NCBI RefSeq assembly: GCF_037203705.1
Contig: NZ_JBBCAT010000006.1
Coordinates: 62,001-126,000 of the forward strand
Source: Prosthecomicrobium sp. N25
GTDB lineage: Bacteria > Pseudomonadota > Alphaproteobacteria > Rhizobiales > Ancalomicrobiaceae
DNA length: 64,000 bases
Direction: 5' to 3'
The position numbers and the translations under genes are program-made. The notes below the pieces were generated by a model. That model was given only the letters and a program-made list of their open reading frames with translations, had not been told where the DNA came from and did no database searches. Shown piece by piece: positions 44,780 to 53,816 of the stretch; within the stretch, counting starts at the first letter, position 1; the number at the start of each line of letters is the position of its first letter.

Positions 44780-46438
44780 ATGTACCGCTACGACGAGTTC
44801 GACCAGCAGTTCGTCCAGGCCCGCGTCGAGCAGTTCCGCGACCAGGTCCGCCGCCGCCTCGCCGGCGAGCTGACCGAGGAGCAGTTCCGCCCCCTGCGCC
44901 TCATGAACGGCGTCTACCTGCAGCTGCACGCCTACATGCTGCGCATCGCAATTCCCTACGGCACCCTCAACGCCCGCCAGCTCCGCACCCTGGCCCGCAT
45001 CGGCCGGGTCTACGACAAGGGCTACGGCCACTTCACCACGCGCCAGAACCTGCAGTTCAACTGGCCGGCCCTGAAGGACGTGCCCGACATCCTGACCGAG
45101 CTCGCCGCGGTCGAGATGCACGCCATCCAGACCTCCGGCAACTGCATCCGCAACGTGACGGCCGATCACTTCGCCGGTGCCGCCGCCGACGAGATCGCCG
45201 ACCCGCGGCCCTACGCCGAGATCCTTCGGCAGTGGTCGAGCCTGCACCCCGAATTCTCGTTCCTGCCGCGCAAGTTCAAGGTCGCCATCTCGGGCGCGCG
45301 GCACGACCGCGCCGCCATCCGGGTCCACGACATCGGCCTGCAGATCGTCCGCAACGCCGCCGGCGAACTCGGCTTCGAGGTGTTCGTCGGGGGCGGCCTC
45401 GGCCGCACGCCCTTCACGGCCTGGCACCTGCGCGACTTCCTCCCCGAGGAGGACCTGCTCGCCTATTGCGAGGCTATCCTGCGCGTCTACAACCTCTACG
45501 GCCGGCGCGACAACAAGTACAAGGCGCGCATCAAGATCCTCATGCACGAGGCGGGGCTCGACACGGTCCGCGCTCAGGTCGAGGAGGAGTTCGAGCGCAT
45601 CCGCGACGGCGTGCTGAAGCTGCCGCATGGAGACATCGAGCGCATCGCCGCCTATTTCGCCCCGCCGGCCTTCGCCGATCTGCCGGCCGAGAGTGCCGCG
45701 GAGCGGTCGGCCCGCGCGGCCGACCCGGTCTTCGCCGCCTGGGCGGACGCCAACACGCACCCCCACCGGGTGCCCGGCTACGCCTCGGTGACGATCTCGC
45801 TGAAGCCCGTCGGCGGCATCCCGGGCGACGCCACCTCCGACCAGATGGACCTCGTCGCCGACCTCGCCGACGCCTACGGGTTCGGTGAGATCCGCGTGAG
45901 CCACATGCAGAACCTGATCCTCGCGCATGTGAAGCGCGACGATCTTCCGGCGCTGCACGCGAAGCTGCTCGCCGCCGGGCTCGCCACCCCGAACGCGGGC
46001 CTCGTCACCGACATCATCGCCTGCCCGGGGCTCGACTACTGCGCGCTCGCCAACGCCCGGTCGATCCCGGTCGCGCAGGCGATCTCCGAGCGCTTCGGCT
46101 CTGCCGCCCGCCAGGCCGAGATCGGCCCGCTCGCCATCAAGATCTCGGGCTGCATCAACGCCTGTGGCCACCACCACGTCGGCCACATCGGCATCCTCGG
46201 CGTCGACAAGAAGGGCGAGGAATTCTACCAGATCACCATCGGCGGCTCGGCCGACGAGACCGCGTCCCTCGGCGACATCACCGGCCGCGGCTTCTCGACC
46301 CACGAGGTGGTCGGCGCCGTCGAGACCATCGTCGACACCTATCTGGCCGAGCGGACCGGCCCCGAGGAGACCTTCCTCGCCGCCTACAGGCGCCTAGGCC
46401 TCAAGCCCTTCAAGGAGGCCCTCTATGGGCAGGCCTGA
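44780..46438 (+). CDS. cysI: Nitrite/sulfite reductase, siroheme-4Fe4S (CysI)
   Basis: A 552-aa hemoprotein that reduces sulfite to sulfide with six electrons in the cytoplasm. The siroheme/4Fe-4S ligands are Cys415 and Cys421 (CPGLDYC) and Cys458 and Cys462 (GCINACGHH). The N-terminal ferrodoxin-like and siroheme-binding segments (YGHFTTRQNLQFNW, TSGNCIRNV) are intact. The context of cysH and DUF934 makes sulfite, not nitrite, the likely substrate. The ferredoxin at 47795 could be the electron donor. Confidence 0.95.
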   Translation: MYRYDEFDQQFVQARVEQFRDQVRRRLAGELTEEQFRPLRLMNGVYLQLHAYMLRIAIPYGTLNARQLRTLARIGRVYDKGYGHFTTRQNLQFNWPALKDVPDILTELAAVEMHAIQTSGNCIRNVTADHFAGAAADEIADPRPYAEILRQWSSLHPEFSFLPRKFKVAISGARHDRAAIRVHDIGLQIVRNAAGELGFEVFVGGGLGRTPFTAWHLRDFLPEEDLLAYCEAILRVYNLYGRRDNKYKARIKILMHEAGLDTVRAQVEEEFERIRDGVLKLPHGDIERIAAYFAPPAFADLPAESAAERSARAADPVFAAWADANTHPHRVPGYASVTISLKPVGGIPGDATSDQMDLVADLADAYGFGEIRVSHMQNLILAHVKRDDLPALHAKLLAAGLATPNAGLVTDIIACPGLDYCALANARSIPVAQAISERFGSAARQAEIGPLAIKISGCINACGHHHVGHIGILGVDKKGEEFYQITIGGSADETASLGDITGRGFSTHEVVGAVETIVDTYLAERTGPEETFLAAYRRLGLKPFKEALYGQA

Positions 46439-47171
46439 GCGCGCCGCCGACCCGATCGGCGCCGCCCCGCTCCGGGACGTGGCCGTCCTGGAGGCGCTCT
46501 ACGGGGCGCTCCCCACGACCGCCCTCCTGGACGTGGCGATCCACGACCTCTTCCCCGGGCGCCTCGCCCTGGTCTCCTCCTTCGGCGCCGAAGCGGCCGT
46601 CCTGCTCCACCTGGTCGCCCAGGTGGACCGGGCCACTCCGGTGGTCTTCGTCGACACCGACCGGCTCTTCGGCGAGACCCTGCGCTACCGCGACCGCCTG
46701 ACCGAACGGCTGGGCCTCACGGACGTGCGCACGCTCGCGCCCGACGCCGCCCGCGTCGCCGAGCACGACCGCGACGGCGCGCTCTGGCTGCGCGACGCGA
46801 ACCTCTGCTGCCGCATCCGCAAGGTGGAGCCCCTGGCCGCCGGCCTCTCCGGCTTCGACGCCTGGATCTCCGGTCGCAAGCGGTTCCAGGCCGCGACCCG
46901 GGCCACGATCCCTGTCTTCGAGGCCGAGGGCACCCGCATCAAGGTGAACCCGCTCGCCGGCTGGATGCCCGCCGACCTCGCCGCCTATGCGGCCCGGCAC
47001 GACCTGCCCCCCCACCCGCTGGTCGAGCAAGGCTACCGGTCCATCGGCTGCATGCCCTGCACGACCCGCGTCGTCGAGGGCGAGGACGACCGGGCCGGAC
47101 GCTGGCGCGGCCAGGAGAAGATCGAGTGCGGCATCCACCTCGGCCTGGAAGCCGACGGCAGCGGCATCTGA
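46425..47171 (+). CDS. cysH: APS/PAPS reductase (assimilatory, iron-sulfur type)
   Basis: A 248-aa enzyme that reduces adenylyl sulfate (or PAPS) to sulfite. It has an N-type PP-motif (VSSFGAEAAVLLHLV). It carries the double-Cys pair 128/129 (NLCCRIRKVEPL) and Cys209/Cys212 (SIGCMPCT), the 4Fe-4S ligands of the APS-using class. The C-terminal ECGIH holds the catalytic Cys. The start overlaps cysI by 14 nt. The iron-sulfur Cys favour APS as substrate. Confidence 0.95.
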   Translation: MGRPERAADPIGAAPLRDVAVLEALYGALPTTALLDVAIHDLFPGRLALVSSFGAEAAVLLHLVAQVDRATPVVFVDTDRLFGETLRYRDRLTERLGLTDVRTLAPDAARVAEHDRDGALWLRDANLCCRIRKVEPLAAGLSGFDAWISGRKRFQAATRATIPVFEAEGTRIKVNPLAGWMPADLAAYAARHDLPPHPLVEQGYRSIGCMPCTTRVVEGEDDRAGRWRGQEKIECGIHLGLEADGSGI

Positions 47172-47181
47172 GGACAGGACC

Positions 47182-47700
47182 ATGACCGACGTCTATCGCA
47201 ACGGCCGCTTCGAAGCGGACACCTGGCGCCTCCTCGCCGACGGCGAGCCCGTGCCCCCGGAGGGCGGCGTCCTCCTGCCGAAGGCGCGCTTCATCGCCGA
47301 AGTCTCGGCCACGAATGCCCCCTTCGGCCTCGCGCTGGAACCGAGCGACTCCCTGGACGACCTCGAGGGGCACCTCGACCGGGCCGCGCTTGTGACCGTC
47401 AAGTTCCCGAAGTTCGGTGACGGACGCGCCTTCTCGTTGGCCCGGCTCCTGCGCGAACGCCACGGCTATCGCGGCGAGATCCGCGCCGTCGGGGACGTGC
47501 TGATCGACCTCGTGCCCTTCATGGGCCGGGTCGGCATCGACGCCCTGGTGGTCACCCACGAGCCGACCCGCCGGGCACTCGCGGAGGGCCGGCTGCCGCT
47601 GGTGCCCTTCTTCTACCAACCCGCCGCGGACGGCGCCGCCCGGCCTTCGACGGCGGGCCGCCCTTGGCTCCGCCGCCCCGCGACCTCGTCGGCGGCTTGA
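47182..47700 (+). CDS. DUF934 family protein (sulfur assimilation)
   Basis: A 172-aa protein. The DUF934 pattern is VTVKFPKFGDGRAFSLARLLRERHGYRGEIRAVGDVLIDLVPFM. The family follows cysH in many proteobacteria and is annotated as an oxidoreductase of unknown mechanism. It follows cysH by 10 nt. The C-terminal 25 residues are Ala/Arg-rich and probably disordered. Confidence 0.92.
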   Translation: MTDVYRNGRFEADTWRLLADGEPVPPEGGVLLPKARFIAEVSATNAPFGLALEPSDSLDDLEGHLDRAALVTVKFPKFGDGRAFSLARLLRERHGYRGEIRAVGDVLIDLVPFMGRVGIDALVVTHEPTRRALAEGRLPLVPFFYQPAADGAARPSTAGRPWLRRPATSSAA

Positions 47701-47794
47701 TCTACAGCAATGAATGTCAGCCGCGCCTGACGCACCGTGCCCGGCGCGGCCGGACAGGATGCCGGACCTCGCGCCGCAGTCGAAAGCGGAAGCC

Positions 47795-48169
47795 ATGGAC
47801 CAGATCGTCGACCGCAATCCCGAGACCCGCGATGACACGGACCAGGCGGCCATCCGCCTGAAGGTCGTCGACCACGCGGGGGTCGAGCACGTCCTGGAGG
47901 GCCTGGACGGCTGGCGTGTCATGGAGGTCATCCGCGACTGGGGCGTCGGCATCAAGGCCGAGTGCGGCGGCGCCTGCGCCTGCGGGTCCTGCCACGTCTA
48001 TGTCGACCCGGCCTGGACCGACCAGCTCGTCCCGCCCTCCGACGAGGAGGTCGAGCAGCTCGACCTCATCTACGAGAGCGAGCCCAACAGCCGCCTGTCC
48101 TGCCAGATCCTGCTCCGCCCGGAGCTCGACGGGCTCGCCGTGACGCTCGCGCCTGGCTCGGAGCCCTGA
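47795..48169 (+). CDS. 2Fe-2S ferredoxin (adrenodoxin/ISC type)
   Basis: A 124-aa ferredoxin. The cluster ligands are Cys57, Cys63, Cys66 and Cys103 (C-x5-C-x2-C ... SCQI). Surrounding segments (HVYVDPAW, YESEPNSRLSCQI, ELDGLAVTLAP) are typical of the adrenodoxin-like type. It lies 94 nt after the sulfur operon and may pass electrons to CysI, or serve a cytochrome P450 or other oxygenase encoded elsewhere. The ATG at 47795 is chosen; an ATG at 47714 would add an unneeded Ala/Pro extension. Confidence 0.9.
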   Translation: MDQIVDRNPETRDDTDQAAIRLKVVDHAGVEHVLEGLDGWRVMEVIRDWGVGIKAECGGACACGSCHVYVDPAWTDQLVPPSDEEVEQLDLIYESEPNSRLSCQILLRPELDGLAVTLAPGSEP

Positions 48170-48239
48170 GCGGCCGGCTTGCGCGGCCGGGGCCTCTCTG
48201 ACACAAGGACGGCCCCTCACCGATCCCGGAGCCGAGGCC

Positions 48240-48845
48240 GTGCCCAAGCCCTTCACCTTCCGCATCCTGGGTTCGCGCCCGCTCTACCGGGGCTTCACGA
48301 AGTTCGACATGGTCGACTTCGAGGTCGTCACCCGCGCGGGCGAGACCAAGCACATCGCCCGCGAGATCGAGGACCACGGCCGCGCCGTCACGGTCCTTCC
48401 CTACGACCCGGCCCGCCGGGAGGCGGTGCTGGTGCGCCAGCTCCGCGTCCCCATCGCCTTCAAGGGCGAGGACGACGCCTACCCGCTGGAGACCATCGCG
48501 GGCCTGATGGACGTCGACGGCGAGGGGCCCGAGGAGACCGCCCGCCGCGAGGCACGCGAGGAAGCCGGCCTCGCGCTCGGCGCGCTCGATCTCGTGGCGA
48601 TCGCCTACGCGACCCCCGGCCTCTCCACCGAGCGCGTCCACCTCTTCCTGGCCGAGATCGCCCTCGACGAGGCCCGCCAGGACGAGGGCGGCGGCGCCGA
48701 CCACGAGGGCGAGGACATCGAGGTCATGGTCCTGCCCCTCGCCGATCTCGCGGCGCGCGTCGACCGCCACGAGATCCGGGACCTCAAGACTGTGACTCTG
48801 GTCCAGTCCCTCCGCCTGAAGCGCCCCGAACTCTTCGCCGGCTGA
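48240..48845 (+). CDS. Nudix hydrolase, ADP-ribose/GDP-mannose pyrophosphatase type
   Basis: A 201-aa protein from a GTG. The Nudix box is complete: Gly, then Glu at +6, then REAREEAGL (in GLMDVDGEGPEETARREA). An upstream YPLETIAG segment and the insertion of more than 90 residues before the box fit the NudF/NudK subfamily, which hydrolyses ADP-ribose or GDP-sugars with Mg. It stands alone, ended by the hairpin at 48880-48907. Confidence 0.9.
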   Translation: MPKPFTFRILGSRPLYRGFTKFDMVDFEVVTRAGETKHIAREIEDHGRAVTVLPYDPARREAVLVRQLRVPIAFKGEDDAYPLETIAGLMDVDGEGPEETARREAREEAGLALGALDLVAIAYATPGLSTERVHLFLAEIALDEARQDEGGGADHEGEDIEVMVLPLADLAARVDRHEIRDLKTVTLVQSLRLKRPELFAG

Positions 48846-48879
48846 CTCCGCCAGGCCCGGCCGTCGCCCGAAAACGAGA

Positions 48880-48907
48880 CCGGCCCGATCTGGGAAGATC
48901 GGGCCGG
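48880..48907. terminator. Bidirectional hairpin terminator
   Basis: A perfect 12-bp stem (CCGGCCCGATCT/AGATCGGGCCGG) with a GGGA loop, placed between the convergent Nudix and 345-aa hypothetical genes. The upstream side has AAAACGAGA, giving a T-rich run for the leftward gene. Confidence 0.85.
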
Positions 48908-48917
48908 GTGAGACGCT

Positions 48918-49955
48918 TCAGCGGGCGTAGCGAAGGCTCGGATCGTCGGGTTCCTCGTGCCAGTGGCAGCGGATCTCCCGGTGGAACGGGCCGGCCCCTT
49001 CGGCCGGATAGGCATGGTAGTGGCAGTTGCCCCCCACCCGGGGCGCCTGCCGGTAGTAGGCGTAGGGCTGCGCCGCGTAGGGGCGCAGCACCGGCGTGCC
49101 CGGCCGGTAGTAGGGGTAGGTGTAAACGAAGCGCTCGCTCCAGCGCCGCGACGGATAGGGGAGATACGCGTCCTCCTCGGCCGCGGGGCCGCGGCGGCGG
49201 TCGACATAGTCGCGGTCCGACCGCGGCTCGTAGGGCCGTCCGACCCGATACCCCGGGTCACCTTCGTCGCCGCCGTAGGGCTCCGCCGAACCGGACCGCC
49301 CGCCCGGGATGACGACGACGCGTCCGTCGCGCCCCCGCACCACGACGTCGCCGTCCGCCCGGTCTCGGGCCGCTACGTCACCCTGCGGCCGGGTCTGCGG
49401 CTGGGGCCGGGCCGGCCTCGTCTCGGCGACGGTCGGCCGCTTGCGGGGCTCGGTCGGCTTCGGCGCCGCCTCCCGGCGCGGCTTGTCGGCCGGCGATGCC
49501 TCGGCGTCGCGCGTCTCGTCGGCCGGCGGCTTCGGCGGCGTCCCGGCCGTGGTCTCGTTCGGCGGCTGCGGAGGCCGATCCTTGGTGATCTCGATCTTGC
49601 GCACCGGCTCCTCGGCCTTCTCGGCCGGCTTTCCGGCCGCAGCGGGCTCGACGGGCTTGTCGGCCACGGCCGGCTCGGTGGGCTTGGGGCCGAACAGCGG
49701 CTTGTCGGCCGAGAGCGGTCCGGGCACGCGCGGGGGGGCGGCGGCCGGCGTCCCCGGGCTGGTCGCCTGGGTCTTCGCGGCGGGCGGCCGTTCCTCCTCG
49801 GGCTTCTTCGCGGTGCCCTGGCCGGAGATGTACGGGAGGCTCCCGCCCGACGTGCTCGGGCCGGACGCGTCCTGCGCGGACGCAGGGATCGGCGGCAGGG
49901 CCGCGGCGCCCGCGAGGAGGCTCGAAGCGATGAGGAGAAGTGACGCGCGACGCAT
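48918..49955 (-). CDS. Secreted Pro/Lys/Glu-rich hypothetical protein
   Basis: A 345-aa protein with a signal peptide (RRASLLLIASSLLAGAAALPPIPASA). Residues 30-210 are low complexity, rich in Pro, Lys, Glu and Ala (for example EEERPPAAKTQATSPGTPAA), so probably disordered and periplasm- or wall-spanning. The C-terminal third is Tyr/Arg-rich and ends in a short folded-looking segment with two Cys and several His (GGNCHYHAYP, EIRCHWHEE). These could bind metal or form a disulfide. No known family was recognised. Confidence 0.7.
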   Translation of the reverse strand: MRRASLLLIASSLLAGAAALPPIPASAQDASGPSTSGGSLPYISGQGTAKKPEEERPPAAKTQATSPGTPAAAPPRVPGPLSADKPLFGPKPTEPAVADKPVEPAAAGKPAEKAEEPVRKIEITKDRPPQPPNETTAGTPPKPPADETRDAEASPADKPRREAAPKPTEPRKRPTVAETRPARPQPQTRPQGDVAARDRADGDVVVRGRDGRVVVIPGGRSGSAEPYGGDEGDPGYRVGRPYEPRSDRDYVDRRRGPAAEEDAYLPYPSRRWSERFVYTYPYYRPGTPVLRPYAAQPYAYYRQAPRVGGNCHYHAYPAEGAGPFHREIRCHWHEEPDDPSLRYAR

Positions 49956-50249
49956 GACGGACCTGCGATCCTTGAAGGTATGATGCCCACCCTGTCGGCG
50001 GACCATGGACCGTCATGGTGGCATCAGCGTGACGCCGCCGCGGCCGGGGTCGGTTCTCCAACGCGAATCGGGTCTGCCGGTTCCGGGGCTCGGCGGCCTC
50101 GGACCGCTCCGATCGTAGGCGCCTGCGCCGGCCCCGCAAGGTGATTTCGCCATGCCGGAATAAGCACCCGACCCGCATCCCCCGGGGTGGCTCCCCATAG
50201 CGGCCTGTCCTATGGTCCCATCGTCACGGAGAGGTCTCGGGAGGGCCGC

Positions 50250-51722
50250 ATGGGTGAACAGTCGGGCCGCCTGACGGCGGAGGGAACCGTCTACCGCAAC
50301 TGGATCGGCGGCCGCCCGCAGGACGCCCTCTCGGGCGAGACCCTGGACGTCGTCGCGCCGTCGACCGGTGCGGTCTTCGCCAAGATCCCGCGCAGCGGCG
50401 CCGCTGATGTCGATCACGCCGTCGCCGCCGCCCGGACAGCCTTCGAGGGCCCCTGGGGCCGGACGCCGGCCGTGGAGCGGGGCCGCATCCTGAGCCGCCT
50501 CGCCGCGCTCGTCGAGGCCCACGCCGACGAACTCTCCGCCCTGGAATCGCGCGACACAGGCAAGCCCCTGCGCCAGGGCCGGGCCGACATGGCGGCGCTC
50601 GTCCGCTACCTCGAATTCTACGGCGGCGCCGCCGACAAGCTCATGGGCGACACCATCCCGGTCTCGACCGGCTTCACCGCCCTGACGATTCGCGAGCCGC
50701 ACGGCGTCGTCGGCTCCATCGTGCCCTGGAACTACCCGGCACAGATCTTCGGGCGCGTCGCAGGCGCCGCGCTCGCGACCGGCAACACCCTGGTGGTCAA
50801 GCCCGCCGAGGACGCCGGCCTCTCGCTCCTGCGCGTCGCCGAACTGGCCCTGGCGGCGGGCCTGCCGCCCGGCGTCCTCAATGTGGTGAGCGGTCTCGGT
50901 TCGGAAGCGGGCGCCGCGCTCGCCGCCCACCCGGGGATCGATTTCGTCACCTTCACGGGTTCGCCGGAGGTCGGCACCCTGATCCAGAAGGCGGCCGCCG
51001 AGAACCGCATCGGCTGCACCCTCGAACTGGGCGGCAAGTCGCCACAGCTGGTCTTCGCCGACGCCGACCTGGACGCCGCCGCCCCGGTGCTCGTCAATGC
51101 CATAATCCAGAACGCCGGCCAGACCTGCTCGGCCGGCTCCCGGATCCTGGTCGAGGCCTCCGTCCGCGACGCCCTGGTGGAGCGCCTCGCCGCACGCTTC
51201 GAGGCGCTGGTCGCCGGCCCGCACGACGCCGACCTGGACCTCGGACCCCTGATCAGCGCCCGCCAGCGCGCCCGCGTGGCCGGGTTCGTGGGCGAGGCCC
51301 AGGCGGCCGGGATCCCGGTCCTGGCGCGCGGCCGGATCGCCGCCGATGCGCCGTCGGGCGGCTTCTACCACGAGCCAGTTCTCTTCGGCCCGGTGCCGCC
51401 CGCCCACCGGTTGGCCCGCGACGAGGTGTTCGGCCCCGTCCTCGCCGTGATCCCGTTCGAGACCGAGGCCGAGGCCCTGGCGCTCGCCAACGGGACCGAC
51501 TACGGCCTCGTCGCCGGCGTCTGGACGCGCGACGGCGCCCGCCAGATGCGCCTCGCCCGCGGCATCCGGGCCGGCCAGGTCTTCGTGAATTCCTACGGGG
51601 CCGGCGGCGGCGTCGAGCTGCCCTTCGGCGGCTTCAAGAAGTCCGGCCACGGCCGCGAGAAGGGCTTCGAGGCCCTGACCGAGTTCACGGCGCTGAAGAC
51701 CATCGTGCTGAACCACGGCTGA
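50250..51722 (+). CDS. NAD(P)-dependent aldehyde dehydrogenase
   Basis: A 490-aa enzyme of the ALDH superfamily that oxidises an aldehyde to its acid. Motifs: VPWNYPAQI (oxyanion Asn), FTGSPEVG (cofactor loop), LELGGKSPQLVF (general-base Glu) and catalytic Cys293 (NAGQTCSAG). The ATG at 50250 follows GGGAGG. It precedes an SDR by 35 nt, and the pair probably oxidises an alcohol/aldehyde in series. Betaine- or aminoaldehyde-type substrates are possible given the nearby polyamine genes, but the sequence does not settle this. Confidence 0.92.
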   Translation: MGEQSGRLTAEGTVYRNWIGGRPQDALSGETLDVVAPSTGAVFAKIPRSGAADVDHAVAAARTAFEGPWGRTPAVERGRILSRLAALVEAHADELSALESRDTGKPLRQGRADMAALVRYLEFYGGAADKLMGDTIPVSTGFTALTIREPHGVVGSIVPWNYPAQIFGRVAGAALATGNTLVVKPAEDAGLSLLRVAELALAAGLPPGVLNVVSGLGSEAGAALAAHPGIDFVTFTGSPEVGTLIQKAAAENRIGCTLELGGKSPQLVFADADLDAAAPVLVNAIIQNAGQTCSAGSRILVEASVRDALVERLAARFEALVAGPHDADLDLGPLISARQRARVAGFVGEAQAAGIPVLARGRIAADAPSGGFYHEPVLFGPVPPAHRLARDEVFGPVLAVIPFETEAEALALANGTDYGLVAGVWTRDGARQMRLARGIRAGQVFVNSYGAGGGVELPFGGFKKSGHGREKGFEALTEFTALKTIVLNHG

Positions 51723-51757
51723 GCCGGACGGGACGATCTCAAGACGGGAGGACGAGC

Positions 51758-52504
51758 ATGCGGCTGGACGGCAAGGTGGCGGTGATCACGGGGGCGGCCT
51801 CGGGCTTCGGCGAGGGCATGGCCCGGCGCTTCGCCGCCGAGGGTGCGCGCGTGGTGGTCGCGGACCTCAACGGCGAGGGGGCCGCACGGGTGGCGGGCGA
51901 GATCGGCGCCGCCGCCGTGGCGGTCACGGCCGACGTGGCCCGGCGCGCCGACGTCGAGGCCATGATCGGGGCCGCGACCGACCGCTTCGGGGGGCTGGAC
52001 ATCCTCGTCAACAACGCCGGCTACACGCACCGCAACGGCTCGATGCTCGGCGTCCCCGAGGAGGTCTTCGACCGCATCTTCGACGTGAACGTCAAGTCGA
52101 TCTACCTGGCCGCGCTGGCCGCCGTCCCGGTCATGGCCGCCAAGGGCGGCGGCGTCATCATCAACACCGCCTCGACGGCGGGCCTGCGCCCCCGCCCGGG
52201 CCTGACCTGGTACAACGCCTCGAAGGGCGCGGTCATCACCATGACCAAGTCCATGGCGGTGGAACTCGCGCCCCAGAAGATCCGGGTCAACTGCCTTTGC
52301 CCGGTGGCCGGCGAGACCGGCATGCTGGCCGACTTCATGGGCGCCGACACACCCGAGATGCGGGCCAAGTTCGTCGCCTCCGTGCCGCTCGGCCGGCTGT
52401 CCCGGCCCGACGACATCGCCAACGCCGCCCTCTATCTGGCGAGCGACGAGGCGGCCTTCGTGACCGGTGTCGCCCTGGAAGTCGACGGCGGCCGCTGCAT
52501 CTGA
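51758..52504 (+). CDS. SDR oxidoreductase (glucose/FabG-like)
   Basis: A 248-aa classical SDR with TGAASGFGEG (cofactor), NNAG, the Ser-Tyr-Lys catalytic set (NTASTAG and YNASK) and the C-terminal VDGGRCI. Asp in the VVADLN turn favours NAD over NADP. It lies 35 nt after the aldehyde dehydrogenase, and both end at the terminator 52508-52540. The substrate is unknown. Confidence 0.92.
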   Translation: MRLDGKVAVITGAASGFGEGMARRFAAEGARVVVADLNGEGAARVAGEIGAAAVAVTADVARRADVEAMIGAATDRFGGLDILVNNAGYTHRNGSMLGVPEEVFDRIFDVNVKSIYLAALAAVPVMAAKGGGVIINTASTAGLRPRPGLTWYNASKGAVITMTKSMAVELAPQKIRVNCLCPVAGETGMLADFMGADTPEMRAKFVASVPLGRLSRPDDIANAALYLASDEAAFVTGVALEVDGGRCI

Positions 52505-52507
52505 CGC

Positions 52508-52540
52508 AAAGGCCCCGGAGCGAGTGCCCCGGGGCCCTTT
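52508..52540 (+). terminator. Intrinsic terminator after the ALDH-SDR pair
   Basis: GGCCCCGG pairs with CCGGGGCC across a 10-nt loop. The stem is extended by AAA/TTT with one bulge, and the T-run follows. Confidence 0.7.
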
Positions 52541-52562
52541 CGAAGACGGTTCGGCCGGCGGA

Positions 52563-53174
52563 TCACCAGCGCTCGACGATCCTGACCACCCGCCGCGAGT
52601 GCGGCTCCACCACCACGCGGCGGCCATAGGGATCGGCGGCCCAATGGTAGCCCGCGAAGCCGTAGCGCGGCGGCACCGGGGACAAGAAGACCGTGGGCGG
52701 GATGACGGCCCCGACCACGACCGGACGGGCGAGCACCACGGGCCGGGGGTCCCGGTCGTAGTAGCCGGGCGCCACCCGGACACGGGCGCGCGGCCCGTCG
52801 TCGTCGTAGTCGGCCCGCTCGCGCCAGCCCCCCCGCTCGTGCCAGTCCCCCCGCTCGTGCCAGTCGGCGCGGTCCCGCCAGATCACGCGCCCGTCGCGGT
52901 CCACGGGGCGCACGGTGCGCTCCGTGACGGTCCGCTCGTGCACGACCACACCGGGTCCGCCATGCGGTTCCTCGACGTAGCGCGGCGGCGGCCGCCGGAC
53001 GATCACCTCGGTCTCGCTGTCCGGCCCGATGTCGCGCGGCGGCACCGGCGCCTCGCGATAGGTGCGGTCGACCGTGGTATCCTCGTCGTCGTTGCCGTCG
53101 ACGAAGACGGTCTGTGCGGAGGCGGCTCCGGTCAACGCGAGACCGGCGACCGCCGCCAGGACATACCTGTTCAT
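52563..53174 (-). CDS. Secreted DUF1236-like protein with a WHER repeat
   Basis: A 203-aa protein with a signal peptide (NRYVLAAVAGLALTGAASA). The mature part is acidic then basic, with a short tandem repeat DWHERGDWHERGGWRERADY at about residues 104-123. It ends RRVVVEPHSRRVVRIVERW, matching the end of the DUF1236-type protein encoded just upstream (VVVEPQSRKVIKVIER). The two look like diverged paralogues. They are periplasmic with unknown function. Confidence 0.75.
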   Translation of the reverse strand: MNRYVLAAVAGLALTGAASAQTVFVDGNDDEDTTVDRTYREAPVPPRDIGPDSETEVIVRRPPPRYVEEPHGGPGVVVHERTVTERTVRPVDRDGRVIWRDRADWHERGDWHERGGWRERADYDDDGPRARVRVAPGYYDRDPRPVVLARPVVVGAVIPPTVFLSPVPPRYGFAGYHWAADPYGRRVVVEPHSRRVVRIVERW

Positions 53175-53422
53175 GACACACTCCCTCGATCGTGATTGAC
53201 GGGCGCGGTCGGGTCGAGACCGTCCGCGCCGTGCCCCCGCCCCGGCCCGGCACCTTCCGGGGCCGGAGAATGCCCGTTGGAAAGGCTCGGGCCCGATCGT
53301 GTCCGGTTCGCGACGGAAGCGCGGCGGCCCGGCGGTCGAGTCCGCGCTTTCCGGCGACGGTTAACGTGTTGCTTCAACGGCCGGATCGGACGCACCCGCA
53401 AGGGCGCCCGACCCTCGGCCCT

Positions 53423-53740
53423 TCAGCGCTCGATCACCTTGATGACCTTCCGGCTCTGCGGCTCGACGACCACGATCCGGTCGTCCGCGTCCCGCACGTA
53501 GCGGTACTCGCGGACGGTCGTGCGCGACCGCGCCTCGTCGGGGAAGTCGGAGAGCTCGACCGTATCGGGCAGCGTGGCGCCGATCGTCACCCGCTCGCGC
53601 AGCACCACCCGCGGCGCCGGCTCGCGGATCACCCGGCGGATCACCACGTCGTCGTCATCCGACAGGATGACGCTCTGCGCGGAGGCGGCCGAACCGAGCG
53701 CCGCCAAAGCGACGGCGGCGAGCACGAAACGCTTCGTCAT
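53423..53740 (-). CDS. Secreted DUF1236-family protein
   Basis: A 105-aa protein: a signal peptide (KRFVLAAVALAALGSAASA) then DDDD and a compact domain. The pattern VELSDFPDEARSRTTVREYRYVRDADDRIVVVEPQSRKVIKVIER is the DUF1236 signature. The ATG at 53740 has GGAACATCC just upstream. It lies 248 nt before the larger paralogue on the same strand, with a separate start region. The function is unknown. Confidence 0.82.
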   Translation of the reverse strand: MTKRFVLAAVALAALGSAASAQSVILSDDDDVVIRRVIREPAPRVVLRERVTIGATLPDTVELSDFPDEARSRTTVREYRYVRDADDRIVVVEPQSRKVIKVIER

Positions 53741-53816
53741 GGGATGTTCCTTCTCGTTGCTGCCCCGGTTTCGAACGCACCGCGGGAGCAACGGTTCCGG
53801 TCCCGGACCGGCCCGC

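Noticed and set aside
43955-46303. Long minus-strand frame opposite cysI
   Set aside because: A shadow of cysI; only its last 84 codons (43955-44209) look like a real small gene.
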